Assembly (NCBI GenBank): GCA_964475135.1 | Contig: CAYYWL010000005.1 | Span: 1 to 64,000 of the forward strand | Source of the DNA: TMED14 sp964475135 | GTDB lineage: Bacteria > Bacteroidota > Bacteroidia > Flavobacteriales > Schleiferiaceae | Length of the DNA: 64,000 nt | Reading direction: 5' to 3' | In this document: positions 18,917 through 25,550 of the stretch, in pieces | How the letters are laid out: the number at the start of each line of letters is the position of its first letter | Numbering within the stretch: the first letter of the stretch is position 1 | Notes under the pieces: model-generated | Database searches by the model: none | What the model saw: only the letters and a program-made list of their open reading frames with translations | What the model was told of the DNA's origin: nothing | Made by a program: the position numbers and the translations under genes

Positions 18917-19257
18917 TGATTCCGATAGAATTCACCAAGCGCTACTACAGCATCGGCGAAGCTGCCGCCATCTTTGAACTCAACACCTCTGCGTTGCGGT
19001 TTTGGGAAAAAGAGTTTCCGGAACTAAAGCCCAAAAAATCCGAGGCCGGTGCACGTAAGTACAGTACCAAGGATATGGAGCTGCTGCGAAAAATCCACTT
19101 CTTGGTCAAAGAAAAGGGATTCACGTTAGAAGGCGCACGCCAAAAACTAAAGCATGCCCCCGAGGACTCTGTAAATACTGAGGACTTGGTACGGCGTTTG
19201 CAGAATGTGAAAGCCGAACTTGACCAACTGGCAAAAACGATTAAAACCTTACCATGA
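18916..19257 (+). CDS. MerR family transcriptional regulator
   Basis: A 113-aa DNA-binding protein with an N-terminal MerR winged helix-turn-helix (KRYYSIGEAAAIFELNTSALRFWEKEF...RKYSTKDMELLRKI). A helical C-terminus (about 85-113) probably forms the dimerisation coiled coil. There is no obvious metal-binding Cys cluster, so the effector is unknown. It is translationally coupled at both ends: a 1-nt overlap with the M23 gene and a 4-nt overlap with lemA. It may regulate this envelope operon. Confidence 0.88.
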   Translation: MIPIEFTKRYYSIGEAAAIFELNTSALRFWEKEFPELKPKKSEAGARKYSTKDMELLRKIHFLVKEKGFTLEGARQKLKHAPEDSVNTEDLVRRLQNVKAELDQLAKTIKTLP

Positions 19258-19847
19258 ACCGTTCTACGATCATTCTTCTCTCAATCCTTGGCGGATTTGT
19301 CCTCATCCTTCTTTGGGGCGTCGGTGCCTACAACCGCCTCGTCGGTTTGAGCGAAAGCACAGAGAGCCAATGGGCTAATGTCCAGTCGGCCTACCAGCGC
19401 CGCGCGGACCTTATTCCCAACTTGGTTTCGACGGTAAAAGGCTACGCGGATTTTGAAAAGTCTACCCTGACCGACGTAATCGAAGCCCGCTCAAAAGCCA
19501 CATCCGTTCAAATCAGCGCCGATAACCTGACCCCTGAGAAGGTTGCTGAATTTCAAAAGGCCCAAGGTGAACTCAAGGGTGCTTTAAGCCGCCTCCTTGT
19601 TTCAGTCGAGCGCTACCCCGACCTGAAGGCCAACCAAAACTTCTTGGCCCTGCAGTCTCAGCTCGAAGGAACCGAAAACCGCATCAACGTAGAGCGCGAC
19701 CGATTCAACGAACAGGTTCGCACCTACAATTCATCGGTCAAGCGCATACCTACCTCACTGGTTGCTGCCGTGGGTGGATTTGAGGCACGCGGATACTTTG
19801 AAGCTGAAGCTGAGGCCCAAGATGCCCCAGAAGTGAGCTTCGAGTAA
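19254..19847 (+). CDS. lemA: LemA family protein
   Basis: A 197-aa LemA protein with an N-terminal membrane anchor (about 5-25). The conserved core WANVQSAYQRRADLIPNLVSTVKGYADFEKSTL follows, then a helical domain with NRINVERDRFNEQVRTYN near the end. The molecular role of LemA proteins is not settled; in several bacteria they neighbour TPM-domain proteins, as here. It overlaps the MerR gene by 4 nt and the first TPM gene by 1 nt, so the stoichiometry is probably coupled. Confidence 0.93.
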   Translation: MNRSTIILLSILGGFVLILLWGVGAYNRLVGLSESTESQWANVQSAYQRRADLIPNLVSTVKGYADFEKSTLTDVIEARSKATSVQISADNLTPEKVAEFQKAQGELKGALSRLLVSVERYPDLKANQNFLALQSQLEGTENRINVERDRFNEQVRTYNSSVKRIPTSLVAAVGGFEARGYFEAEAEAQDAPEVSFE

Positions 19848-20272
19848 TGCTGGTTCAACCTCACGATGAACAGCGTATCGTAGCTGCCATTGAGGCGGCA
19901 GAATTGGTGACATCCGGCGAAGTACGTGTGCACCTGAACGACACATGCTCGGGTGACCCTCTGCGCGACGCACAAAAGCAGTTTCACAAGCTCGGAATGC
20001 ACCGCACCGCGGAACGCAACGGCATCCTATTTTTCATTGCCCTTGAAAGCCACAAGTTCGCTGTAGTGGGCGACTCGGGAATCCACGCAAAAGTGGGCCA
20101 GGCATTTTGGGAAGGCATCCGGGACCACATGGTTCCGCAACTCAAAGAGGGCCGTTGGATTGATGCGCTCGAACTTGGAATCGCAGAAGCGGGTCGGGCA
20201 CTCGCTGAACACTTTCCGCACCAAGGCCGCAGCGACCGCGACGAACTCAGCAACGAAGTTTCACGCGGATGA
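19847..20272 (+). CDS. TPM domain-containing protein (no signal peptide)
   Basis: A 141-aa protein with a single TPM domain, a family named after plant TLP18.3 and bacterial relatives; some members have phosphatase activity or act in membrane protein repair. It opens directly with domain sequence (HDEQRIVAAIEAAELVTSGEVRVHL) and has ERNGILFFIALESHKFAVVGDSGIHAKVG. No signal peptide or membrane helix is visible, so it may be cytoplasmic or held by partners. It overlaps lemA by 1 nt and the second TPM gene by 4 nt. Confidence 0.85.
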   Translation: MLVQPHDEQRIVAAIEAAELVTSGEVRVHLNDTCSGDPLRDAQKQFHKLGMHRTAERNGILFFIALESHKFAVVGDSGIHAKVGQAFWEGIRDHMVPQLKEGRWIDALELGIAEAGRALAEHFPHQGRSDRDELSNEVSRG

Positions 20273-20997
20273 GGCTTCTTATTCTATTTGCACTCGCTGC
20301 CTTTAGCCTTCAGGCTCAGCCATGGGAGAAGCCCAGCCCCTCAGAAGGACTGGTCGTGTGGCGCAACACTGCACCCGTATTCGATGCCGCTGAAGAGGCT
20401 CGCCTTGAGGCCGTCCTTCAAGCAATAAACGATTCGACCTCTACCCAAATAGCAGTCCTTTTTGTCGACCGCGTCAGCGACGACCTCAACTTTGTCGCGG
20501 CCCAAACCGGCGAGGATTGGGGCATCGGTCAAGCCGAAACAGACAATGGAATGCTTGTGCTCATTGCACTTGAAGACCGAAAGATGGCGATCCAAGTCGG
20601 GCGCGGCCTCGAGGCGACGGTCACCGACCTCGAGAGCCACCTACTCATTGAAAACGTGCTAAAGCCCGCCTTTCGAGAGCAGGCCTATGCCGCCGGAATT
20701 GAAGCCGTAGCCACGCAGGTGGCGCAAATGCTATCCGGTCAGTTTGTCGCGGTCGAATCCACCAAAGAGCACAAGTTCCCGTTTGGACTGATTGCCATTG
20801 GCGTACTCATCCTCGTCGCGCTCGCAAAGCGCGGAGGAGGCGGTGGCGGAGGCCACCGGGGTATGTGGTACGGTCCGATGGGTGGCTTCCCGGTCGGTGG
20901 CGGTTTTGGTGGCCGCGGAGGCGGTTTCGGCGGAGGCGGATTTGGTGGCTTTGGCGGCGGAAGTTTCGGCGGCGGCGGCGCCAGCGGTTCGTGGTAA
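20269..20997 (+). CDS. TPM domain protein, YgcG type, with Gly-rich tail
   Basis: A 242-aa exported membrane protein. It has a signal peptide (MRLLILFALAAFSLQAQP), then a TPM domain (about 35-155: EDWGIGQAETDNGMLVLIALEDRKMAIQVGRGLEATV). One transmembrane helix follows (about 167-183, FGLIAIGVLILVALAKR). A C-terminal tail of about 55 residues is mostly Gly with Phe/Arg/Ser. This is the layout of YgcG-type proteins. It is the last member of the overlapping M23-MerR-LemA-TPM-TPM set. The function of the Gly-rich tail is unknown. Confidence 0.88.
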   Translation: MRLLILFALAAFSLQAQPWEKPSPSEGLVVWRNTAPVFDAAEEARLEAVLQAINDSTSTQIAVLFVDRVSDDLNFVAAQTGEDWGIGQAETDNGMLVLIALEDRKMAIQVGRGLEATVTDLESHLLIENVLKPAFREQAYAAGIEAVATQVAQMLSGQFVAVESTKEHKFPFGLIAIGVLILVALAKRGGGGGGGHRGMWYGPMGGFPVGGGFGGRGGGFGGGGFGGFGGGSFGGGGASGSW

Positions 20998-21015
20998 TTT
21001 GCGACCTTTGCCCTT

Positions 21016-21375
21016 ATGAACGTACTTCGCCCCATTCGAATCGGAGTCCTTGCCGGACTCATCATCCTCTTTGCCAGTTGCGGTTCACCGAAATTTAGCC
21101 TCGGAACCGACACCCAAGGCACTGTCATCACAGTGCAGAAACCCGTCCAGCAGCAGCTGAGCATTCATTCCATTCAAGTTGAATCGAGCGGAACCTGGAC
21201 GAGCCCTGCCTTTCAAGTGAAGTATGCTGAGCGCAATGAAGTCGTCCTCGGAACCAAAGGTGAGTCCGCCCTTCGCGTGACTGTGCCTGGTACCAAAGAC
21301 GCCACTGCAGCACAGGTCACCTTTCGCACCGCGCCAGGAAAGCCCTTGAAGACCAAGCTGGTCAAAGCCAAGTAA
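21016..21375 (+). CDS. Hypothetical lipoprotein
   Basis: I do not recognise this 119-aa protein. It has a lipoprotein signal with lipobox LFASC (Cys22). After it comes a single small beta-rich domain without Cys or recognisable motifs, ending in a Lys-rich tail. A near-consensus -7 element GACCTTTG (21003-21010) lies 5 nt before the ATG. It sits 18 nt after the TPM gene and 3 nt before queD. Confidence 0.7.
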   Translation: MNVLRPIRIGVLAGLIILFASCGSPKFSLGTDTQGTVITVQKPVQQQLSIHSIQVESSGTWTSPAFQVKYAERNEVVLGTKGESALRVTVPGTKDATAAQVTFRTAPGKPLKTKLVKAK

Positions 21376-21378
21376 GCC

Positions 21379-21792
21379 ATGGTGTACATTCAACGCCGCG
21401 AGGTGTTCAGTGCGGCCCACCGCCTGTACAACGATGCGCTTAGCACTGAAGAAAATGAGCGCCTTTTTGGCAAGTGTTCGTGGAACTACGGGCACGGCCA
21501 CAATTTTGAGGTTTGGGTTACCGTCAAAGGCCAGGTCAATCCCGAAACGGGCTTTGTCATGAATTTGGTCGACCTCAAGGCCCTTATGATGAAGTACGTA
21601 ATCGAGCCCCTCGACCATAAGCACTTGAATCACGACGCGACGTTTATGCTCGGAATTCTTCCGTCGACCGAAAACCTTTCGATTGAAATCTGGAAGCAAC
21701 TCACCGAGCCCGTCACCAAGTTCGGGGCGCAGCTGCACTGTGTCCGAGTGGTCGAAACCGAGAACAACGCCGTAGAGTACTACGGGGAGTAA
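21379..21792 (+). CDS. queD: 6-carboxytetrahydropterin synthase (QueD/PTPS family)
   Basis: A 137-aa enzyme of the PTPS fold that converts dihydroneopterin triphosphate to 6-carboxytetrahydropterin in queuosine (preQ0) synthesis. Zinc ligands are visible as His14 (FSAAHRL), His39 and His41 (NYGHGHNF). The catalytic Cys33 (GKC) and the DHKHLN and STENLSIEIW motifs are also present. The long loop before GKC resembles PTPS more than minimal QueD, so a pterin synthase role is a weaker alternative. The queuosine gene queG is also in this window, but 36 kb away. Confidence 0.88.
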   Translation: MVYIQRREVFSAAHRLYNDALSTEENERLFGKCSWNYGHGHNFEVWVTVKGQVNPETGFVMNLVDLKALMMKYVIEPLDHKHLNHDATFMLGILPSTENLSIEIWKQLTEPVTKFGAQLHCVRVVETENNAVEYYGE

Positions 21793-21827
21793 ACTTTTGG
21801 CCCAACCGGCCGTTTTTAATTTTTAGC

Positions 21828-22697
21828 ATGAAAAAAGCCTACGTTTTCCCGGGCCAAGGGGCCCAAGCACCCGGAATGGGGCAGGATTTGTTCGAAACGC
21901 ACCGCGCTATGTTTGAACAGGCCGATGCGGTTCTTGGGTTCGGACTAACCGAACTAATGTTCAACGGCAGCATGGAGGACCTCACGCAAACGAAAGTGAC
22001 GCAGCCCGCCATTTTTGTACACAGCGTAATCAAGGCCGCGTCCCTCAGCACCGAGTTCCAGCCCGACATGGTAGCAGGCCACTCCCTCGGAGAATTCTCT
22101 GCCCTCGTCGCCGCCGGAGCCCTCAAGTTTGAGGACGGCCTTCGCCTTGTTGCCGAGCGCGCCCTTGCCATGCAGGACGCCTGCGATGCCGAGCCCTCGA
22201 CGATGGCCGCCATTCTTGGACTAAGCGACGAGCAAGTCGAGCAGATTTGTGCAGAGACCCCTGGCGTGGTGGTTCCCGCGAACTACAATTCACCCGGCCA
22301 ATTGGTGATCAGTGGCGCGCGCGCCGCGGTCGAAGCCGCGTGCGCTGCATGCAGCGCGGCCGGCGCCAAGCGGGCCCTGATTCTGCCGGTCGGAGGCGCA
22401 TTCCACAGCCCGCTCATGGAGCCAGCCCGCGCGCGCCTCGCAGGGGCGCTTGATTCCGTTTCGATTCAAGCCCCACGCTGCCCCATCTACCAAAACGTAG
22501 TGGCTGCTCCGGTCAGCGATCCCGAAGCCATCCGCGCCAACCTCAAGGCCCAGCTCACCGGATCAGTCCGCTGGACCCAGTCGGTGCTCGCCATGGTCCA
22601 CGACGGAGCCACCAACTTCTACGAAGTCGGACCCGGCAAGGCCCTGCAGGGCATGATCAAAAAAATCGCTCCCGAAGTAGAAGCGGTCAGCGCCTAA
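21828..22697 (+). CDS. fabD: Malonyl CoA-acyl carrier protein transacylase
   Basis: FabD loads malonyl groups onto ACP for type II fatty acid synthesis. The 289-aa protein has the opening FPGQGAQAPGMG and the nucleophile elbow GHSLGE with Ser86. It also has NYNSPGQLVISG and the catalytic-His region GGAFHSPLMEPA, with EVGPGKALQGMIKK near the end. The length is slightly under the usual 300-310 aa. It lies 35 nt after queD, past a weak GGCC/GGCC hairpin. No other fatty-acid genes are adjacent. Confidence 0.95.
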   Translation: MKKAYVFPGQGAQAPGMGQDLFETHRAMFEQADAVLGFGLTELMFNGSMEDLTQTKVTQPAIFVHSVIKAASLSTEFQPDMVAGHSLGEFSALVAAGALKFEDGLRLVAERALAMQDACDAEPSTMAAILGLSDEQVEQICAETPGVVVPANYNSPGQLVISGARAAVEAACAACSAAGAKRALILPVGGAFHSPLMEPARARLAGALDSVSIQAPRCPIYQNVVAAPVSDPEAIRANLKAQLTGSVRWTQSVLAMVHDGATNFYEVGPGKALQGMIKKIAPEVEAVSA

Positions 22698-22901
22698 TCA
22701 GTTACTAGCTATTAGCTGTTAGCTACTGGCTATTTGCTTATCGTGCAAAGCAAACGAGCTAATCTCAACCAAAAGCCAACAAGCAAGTAACCAGAAACCA
22801 GCAACCAACGAGCCAACGAGCTAACCTCGCCAAAAGCCAGTAACCAGTAGCCAACGAGCTAACCTCGCCAACCTCGCTAACCTTGCCAACAAGCCAATTA
22901 G
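22698..22901. repeat. Degenerate low-complexity repeat spacer
   Basis: This 204-nt intergenic spacer between fabD and mvaD holds no gene. It is built from degenerate reiterations of short words such as AGCTATTAGCT, CCAGTAACCAG and GCCAACGAGCTAACC. One 22-nt unit occurs twice identically, at 22811-22832 and 22849-22870 (38-nt period). The plus strand from about 22745 is strongly A/C-rich with few T and G. The words are short and irregular with no constant spacer length, so it is not a CRISPR. Function unknown; it may be a slippage-generated spacer. Confidence 0.75.
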
Positions 22902-23915
22902 ATGAAATCCTCATTCCGCGCCCCGTCCAACATCGCCCTCGTTAAGTACTGGGGAAAGTACGGCGTGCAGTTGCCGAGCAACCCATCGATTAGCTTTACA
23001 CTGGATGCCTGTGCGACAGAGACCACGCTTGAATTGACAGATGCTCCAGGAATCGCCGTGGCGCTTGACGGGGTTGATACGCCGAGTTTCGTTCCGAAGG
23101 TGGCGCAGTTTGTGGACCGAATTGCCGCACGGCACCCTTGGGTAAAGGGCTACGGGTTCCGAGTGCAGACCCACAACACGTTTCCGCATTCCTCTGGGAT
23201 TGCAAGTAGTGCGTCAGGAATGAGTGCCCTGGCGCTGTGCATTGTGGACCTTGCGCAGAAGCTGGGGCATGAAGTAGCCAACCCCATGCAGGAAGCATCG
23301 GTGCTCGCGCGCCTGGGTTCAGGTAGTGCATGCCGTTCGGTCTACGGTGGACTTGTAGTTTGGGGTGAAACGCCTTCAGTTGCGGGCTCGTCTCAGGATT
23401 TCGGTGTGGCCTACCCTGATTCGGTGCACGAGGTGTTCCGCAGCTACTGTGATACAGTCGCGCTCGTAGACGTGGGTCAAAAAGCGGTAAGTAGTACGGC
23501 TGGGCACCAGTTGATGGAAAGGCACCCGTTCCGCACGCAGCGCTTTGCGCAGGCACATGACCACTTAGCTGCGCTAAAGCCAATTTTGGCTGGTGGTGAC
23601 CTCGACGCATTCATCGAATTGGTTGAGCTCGAGGCCCTGACCCTGCACGGATTGATGATGTCGAGCAGTCCAAGCTACATTTTGATGCGGCCAAATACCC
23701 TACGCATTATTGAGGCTATTCGCGGGTTCCGCCGAGATTCTGGGGTGCCCATCAGCTTTACGCTCGACGCGGGCGCCAATGTGCACATCCTCTACCCTGC
23801 GGCGTTCGAACAAAAAGCCCTTCAGTTTGTTAAAGATGACGTGAAACCTTGGTGCAAAGACGGTCGCGTGATTGTGGACCGCGTAGGCCAAGGACCGGTA
23901 TCTTTGCAGCAATGA
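22902..23915 (+). CDS. mvaD: Diphosphomevalonate decarboxylase
   Basis: This GHMP-family enzyme makes isopentenyl diphosphate from mevalonate 5-diphosphate. The 337-aa protein shows APSNIALVKYWGKYG, LPSNPSISFTLD, the glycine/serine ATP loop SSGIASSASGMSALAL, and GSGSACRSVYGG. It is followed by mevalonate kinase with a 4-nt overlap, and the operon continues into a UbiA-like gene. This mvaD-mvk-UbiA order is common in Flavobacteria. The upstream spacer is repetitive and gives no clear promoter. Confidence 0.95.
   Translation: MKSSFRAPSNIALVKYWGKYGVQLPSNPSISFTLDACATETTLELTDAPGIAVALDGVDTPSFVPKVAQFVDRIAARHPWVKGYGFRVQTHNTFPHSSGIASSASGMSALALCIVDLAQKLGHEVANPMQEASVLARLGSGSACRSVYGGLVVWGETPSVAGSSQDFGVAYPDSVHEVFRSYCDTVALVDVGQKAVSSTAGHQLMERHPFRTQRFAQAHDHLAALKPILAGGDLDAFIELVELEALTLHGLMMSSSPSYILMRPNTLRIIEAIRGFRRDSGVPISFTLDAGANVHILYPAAFEQKALQFVKDDVKPWCKDGRVIVDRVGQGPVSLQQ
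23899..23906 (+). promoter_or_regulatory. -7 element abutting the mevalonate kinase start
   Basis: TATCTTTG, a perfect TAnnTTTG match, lies inside the last codons of mvaD and ends 5 nt before the mevalonate kinase ATG. A TTG is 24 nt further upstream, slightly beyond the usual 17-23. If active it would give a nearly leaderless transcript. Confidence 0.35.
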
Positions 23916-24856
23916 ATCTGAGCCCCAAGTACTTCGCCAAAATTCTTCTATTCGGAGAGTACGGTGTCATCCGCGACGCCATGGCGCTTTCGATTCCGTA
24001 CACCAGCTACTCTGGAGTCCTTCGTCTTCCCGACGGTGAAGCGAGTTTTGATCAGCGCGAATCCAACGCTTCGCTGAACCGGTTTACCGCATACCTTGAA
24101 GAGCTTCACGCGTTAGGCGACCTCGCTGCAGACTTAGACTTGCGCGCACTTCGTGCCGACCTCGACCGCGGACTCTACTTTGACTCGAGCATTCCGCAAG
24201 GATATGGTGTAGGTTCATCCGGAGCCATGGTAGCGGCACTGTACGCCCGGTACGCTCGGAATCCATTGCCCCTTGATGAGGCAAACGAACCAGAGAAGCT
24301 CATGGCACTTAAGGCCGAAATGGCCCAGATGGAGTGCTACTTTCACGGCAAGAGTTCAGGTATGGACCCCACGATTTGCTACCTCCAGCTACCGCTGCTG
24401 GTGCGCTCGTCTGAAGACTTGGGGACTGTTTCGATGCCGAGCCTTCCGACTGACGGCCGTGGCGGAATTTTCTTACTGAACTCGGGGTCCCCCGGAGAAA
24501 CCCAGCCCATGGTGCAAATTTTCATGGACAAGCTCAAAGAGGAAGGCTTTCGCCGCTTGATGACCGACCAGTTCAAAAAGTACAACGACGCCTGTGTATC
24601 GGCCTTTTTGGATGGAAAAACAGACGTACTCCTTCGCGAACTCAAGAAGCTTAGCGGTCTTGTGCTTGAGAATTTTGGCCCGATGATTCCGAATGACTAC
24701 CACAACTTGTGGCAGAAGGGAATTGACACCAACGCCTACTACCTCAAGCTGTGTGGCTCAGGCGGCGGCGGGTACATTTTGGGCTTTGCTCCGGATCTTG
24801 AGCACGCTAAGGCGGAACTCGATCCGCACCGAATGGACGTCGTCCTTCGCTTTTAA
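23912..24856 (+). CDS. Mevalonate kinase (GHMP kinase family)
   Basis: A 314-aa GHMP kinase, most likely mevalonate kinase given its place between mvaD and a prenyltransferase-like gene. It opens AKILLFGEYGVIRDAMALSIPY. The ATP loop is PQGYGVGSSGAMVAALYARY, and HGKSSGMDPTICYLQLPLLV and the C-terminal CGSGGGGYILGF follow. Phosphomevalonate kinase is an alternative that sequence inspection cannot fully exclude. The ATG at 23912 overlaps the mvaD stop (ATGA), indicating coupled translation. Confidence 0.88.
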   Translation: MNLSPKYFAKILLFGEYGVIRDAMALSIPYTSYSGVLRLPDGEASFDQRESNASLNRFTAYLEELHALGDLAADLDLRALRADLDRGLYFDSSIPQGYGVGSSGAMVAALYARYARNPLPLDEANEPEKLMALKAEMAQMECYFHGKSSGMDPTICYLQLPLLVRSSEDLGTVSMPSLPTDGRGGIFLLNSGSPGETQPMVQIFMDKLKEEGFRRLMTDQFKKYNDACVSAFLDGKTDVLLRELKKLSGLVLENFGPMIPNDYHNLWQKGIDTNAYYLKLCGSGGGGYILGFAPDLEHAKAELDPHRMDVVLRF

Positions 24857-24866
24857 GCGAACGGAT

Positions 24867-25544
24867 ATGCGGCGCCGAACCAAAATTCTGCTTCGCCTTA
24901 CGGCATTTCTCAGCCTCGTTCGCTGGACCCACATTTTGTTTTTGACCGTGGCTCAGGTGCTCGCAGCTCTGACGCTGCTGCACGGACTCGAACCTACGCC
25001 TTGGCTCACCCTGGCAGGCGCGATTGCGACTACGGCACTCATTGTGGCAGGGGGTTCGCTCTTCAACAGTTTTTACGATTTAGAACGCGACCTGATTGAG
25101 CGTCCCTGGCAGACACTACTCGAGCGCCCTGTAGCCCGCAAGTACGGAATGCAGTTAGCGTTCAGTTTTTATGCTGCAGGACTCATCACCTCGCTGCTCA
25201 CCCTTGATTTAGCCGTTGCCCTATGCTACTGGCTTTTTGCACTCGTCGTGTTTTTGTACTCCCACAAGCGAATGGGTTTTGGTGTGGCCGGAGCACTACT
25301 TGCCAGCTTATTGGCTTTTGGTCCGCTGCTCTTGCTCGCGGGTGCGCTTCACCCTGGTTCTTGGCCCGGATTTCTTCGCGGACTCCCCTTAGCTTTAGCC
25401 ATGATTGCATTAGAATGGCGACGGCAGTGGGAGCGGCGCCAGATTCCGCACCGCAGCGAGCCGCAGCGAATCCAGCTGAAGCGGCAGCAGTGGATCTATA
25501 AATTACTGTTGGCCTTAGCCCTCGGGTTGATACCGTGGATCTAG
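24867..25544 (+). CDS. Shortened UbiA-family prenyltransferase-like protein
   Basis: A 225-aa membrane protein related to UbiA prenyltransferases. The first Asp-rich motif is intact: NSFYDLERD, an NxxxDxxxD, followed by RPV as in the family. Hydrophobic helices follow at about 67-105, 115-150 and 155-175. The family is usually near 280-300 aa with a second Asp-rich motif. Here the corresponding region is basic and Arg/Gln-rich (LEWRRQWERRQIPHRSEPQR), and the protein ends after one more helix. The position after mvaD and mevalonate kinase matches the geranylgeranylglycerol-phosphate synthase-like UbiA gene of Flavobacteria. It may be catalytically altered or degenerate. Confidence 0.7.
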   Translation: MRRRTKILLRLTAFLSLVRWTHILFLTVAQVLAALTLLHGLEPTPWLTLAGAIATTALIVAGGSLFNSFYDLERDLIERPWQTLLERPVARKYGMQLAFSFYAAGLITSLLTLDLAVALCYWLFALVVFLYSHKRMGFGVAGALLASLLAFGPLLLLAGALHPGSWPGFLRGLPLALAMIALEWRRQWERRQIPHRSEPQRIQLKRQQWIYKLLLALALGLIPWI

Positions 25545-25550
25545 GCAAGC

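Noticed and set aside
20836..20994. Short GGCGGA-type DNA repeat element
   Set aside because: It encodes the Gly-rich tail of the YgcG-type TPM protein in frame, so the repetition is explained by the protein.
21797..21825. Terminator between queD and fabD
   Set aside because: The GGCC/GGCC stem is only 4 bp, although T-runs follow; a nearby TAnnTTTT box would also be too close to the fabD ATG to be a normal promoter. Neither call is strong enough.
22698..22901. CRISPR array
   Set aside because: Repeat words are short and degenerate, only one 22-nt unit recurs exactly, there are no regular spacers, and no cas genes are nearby.
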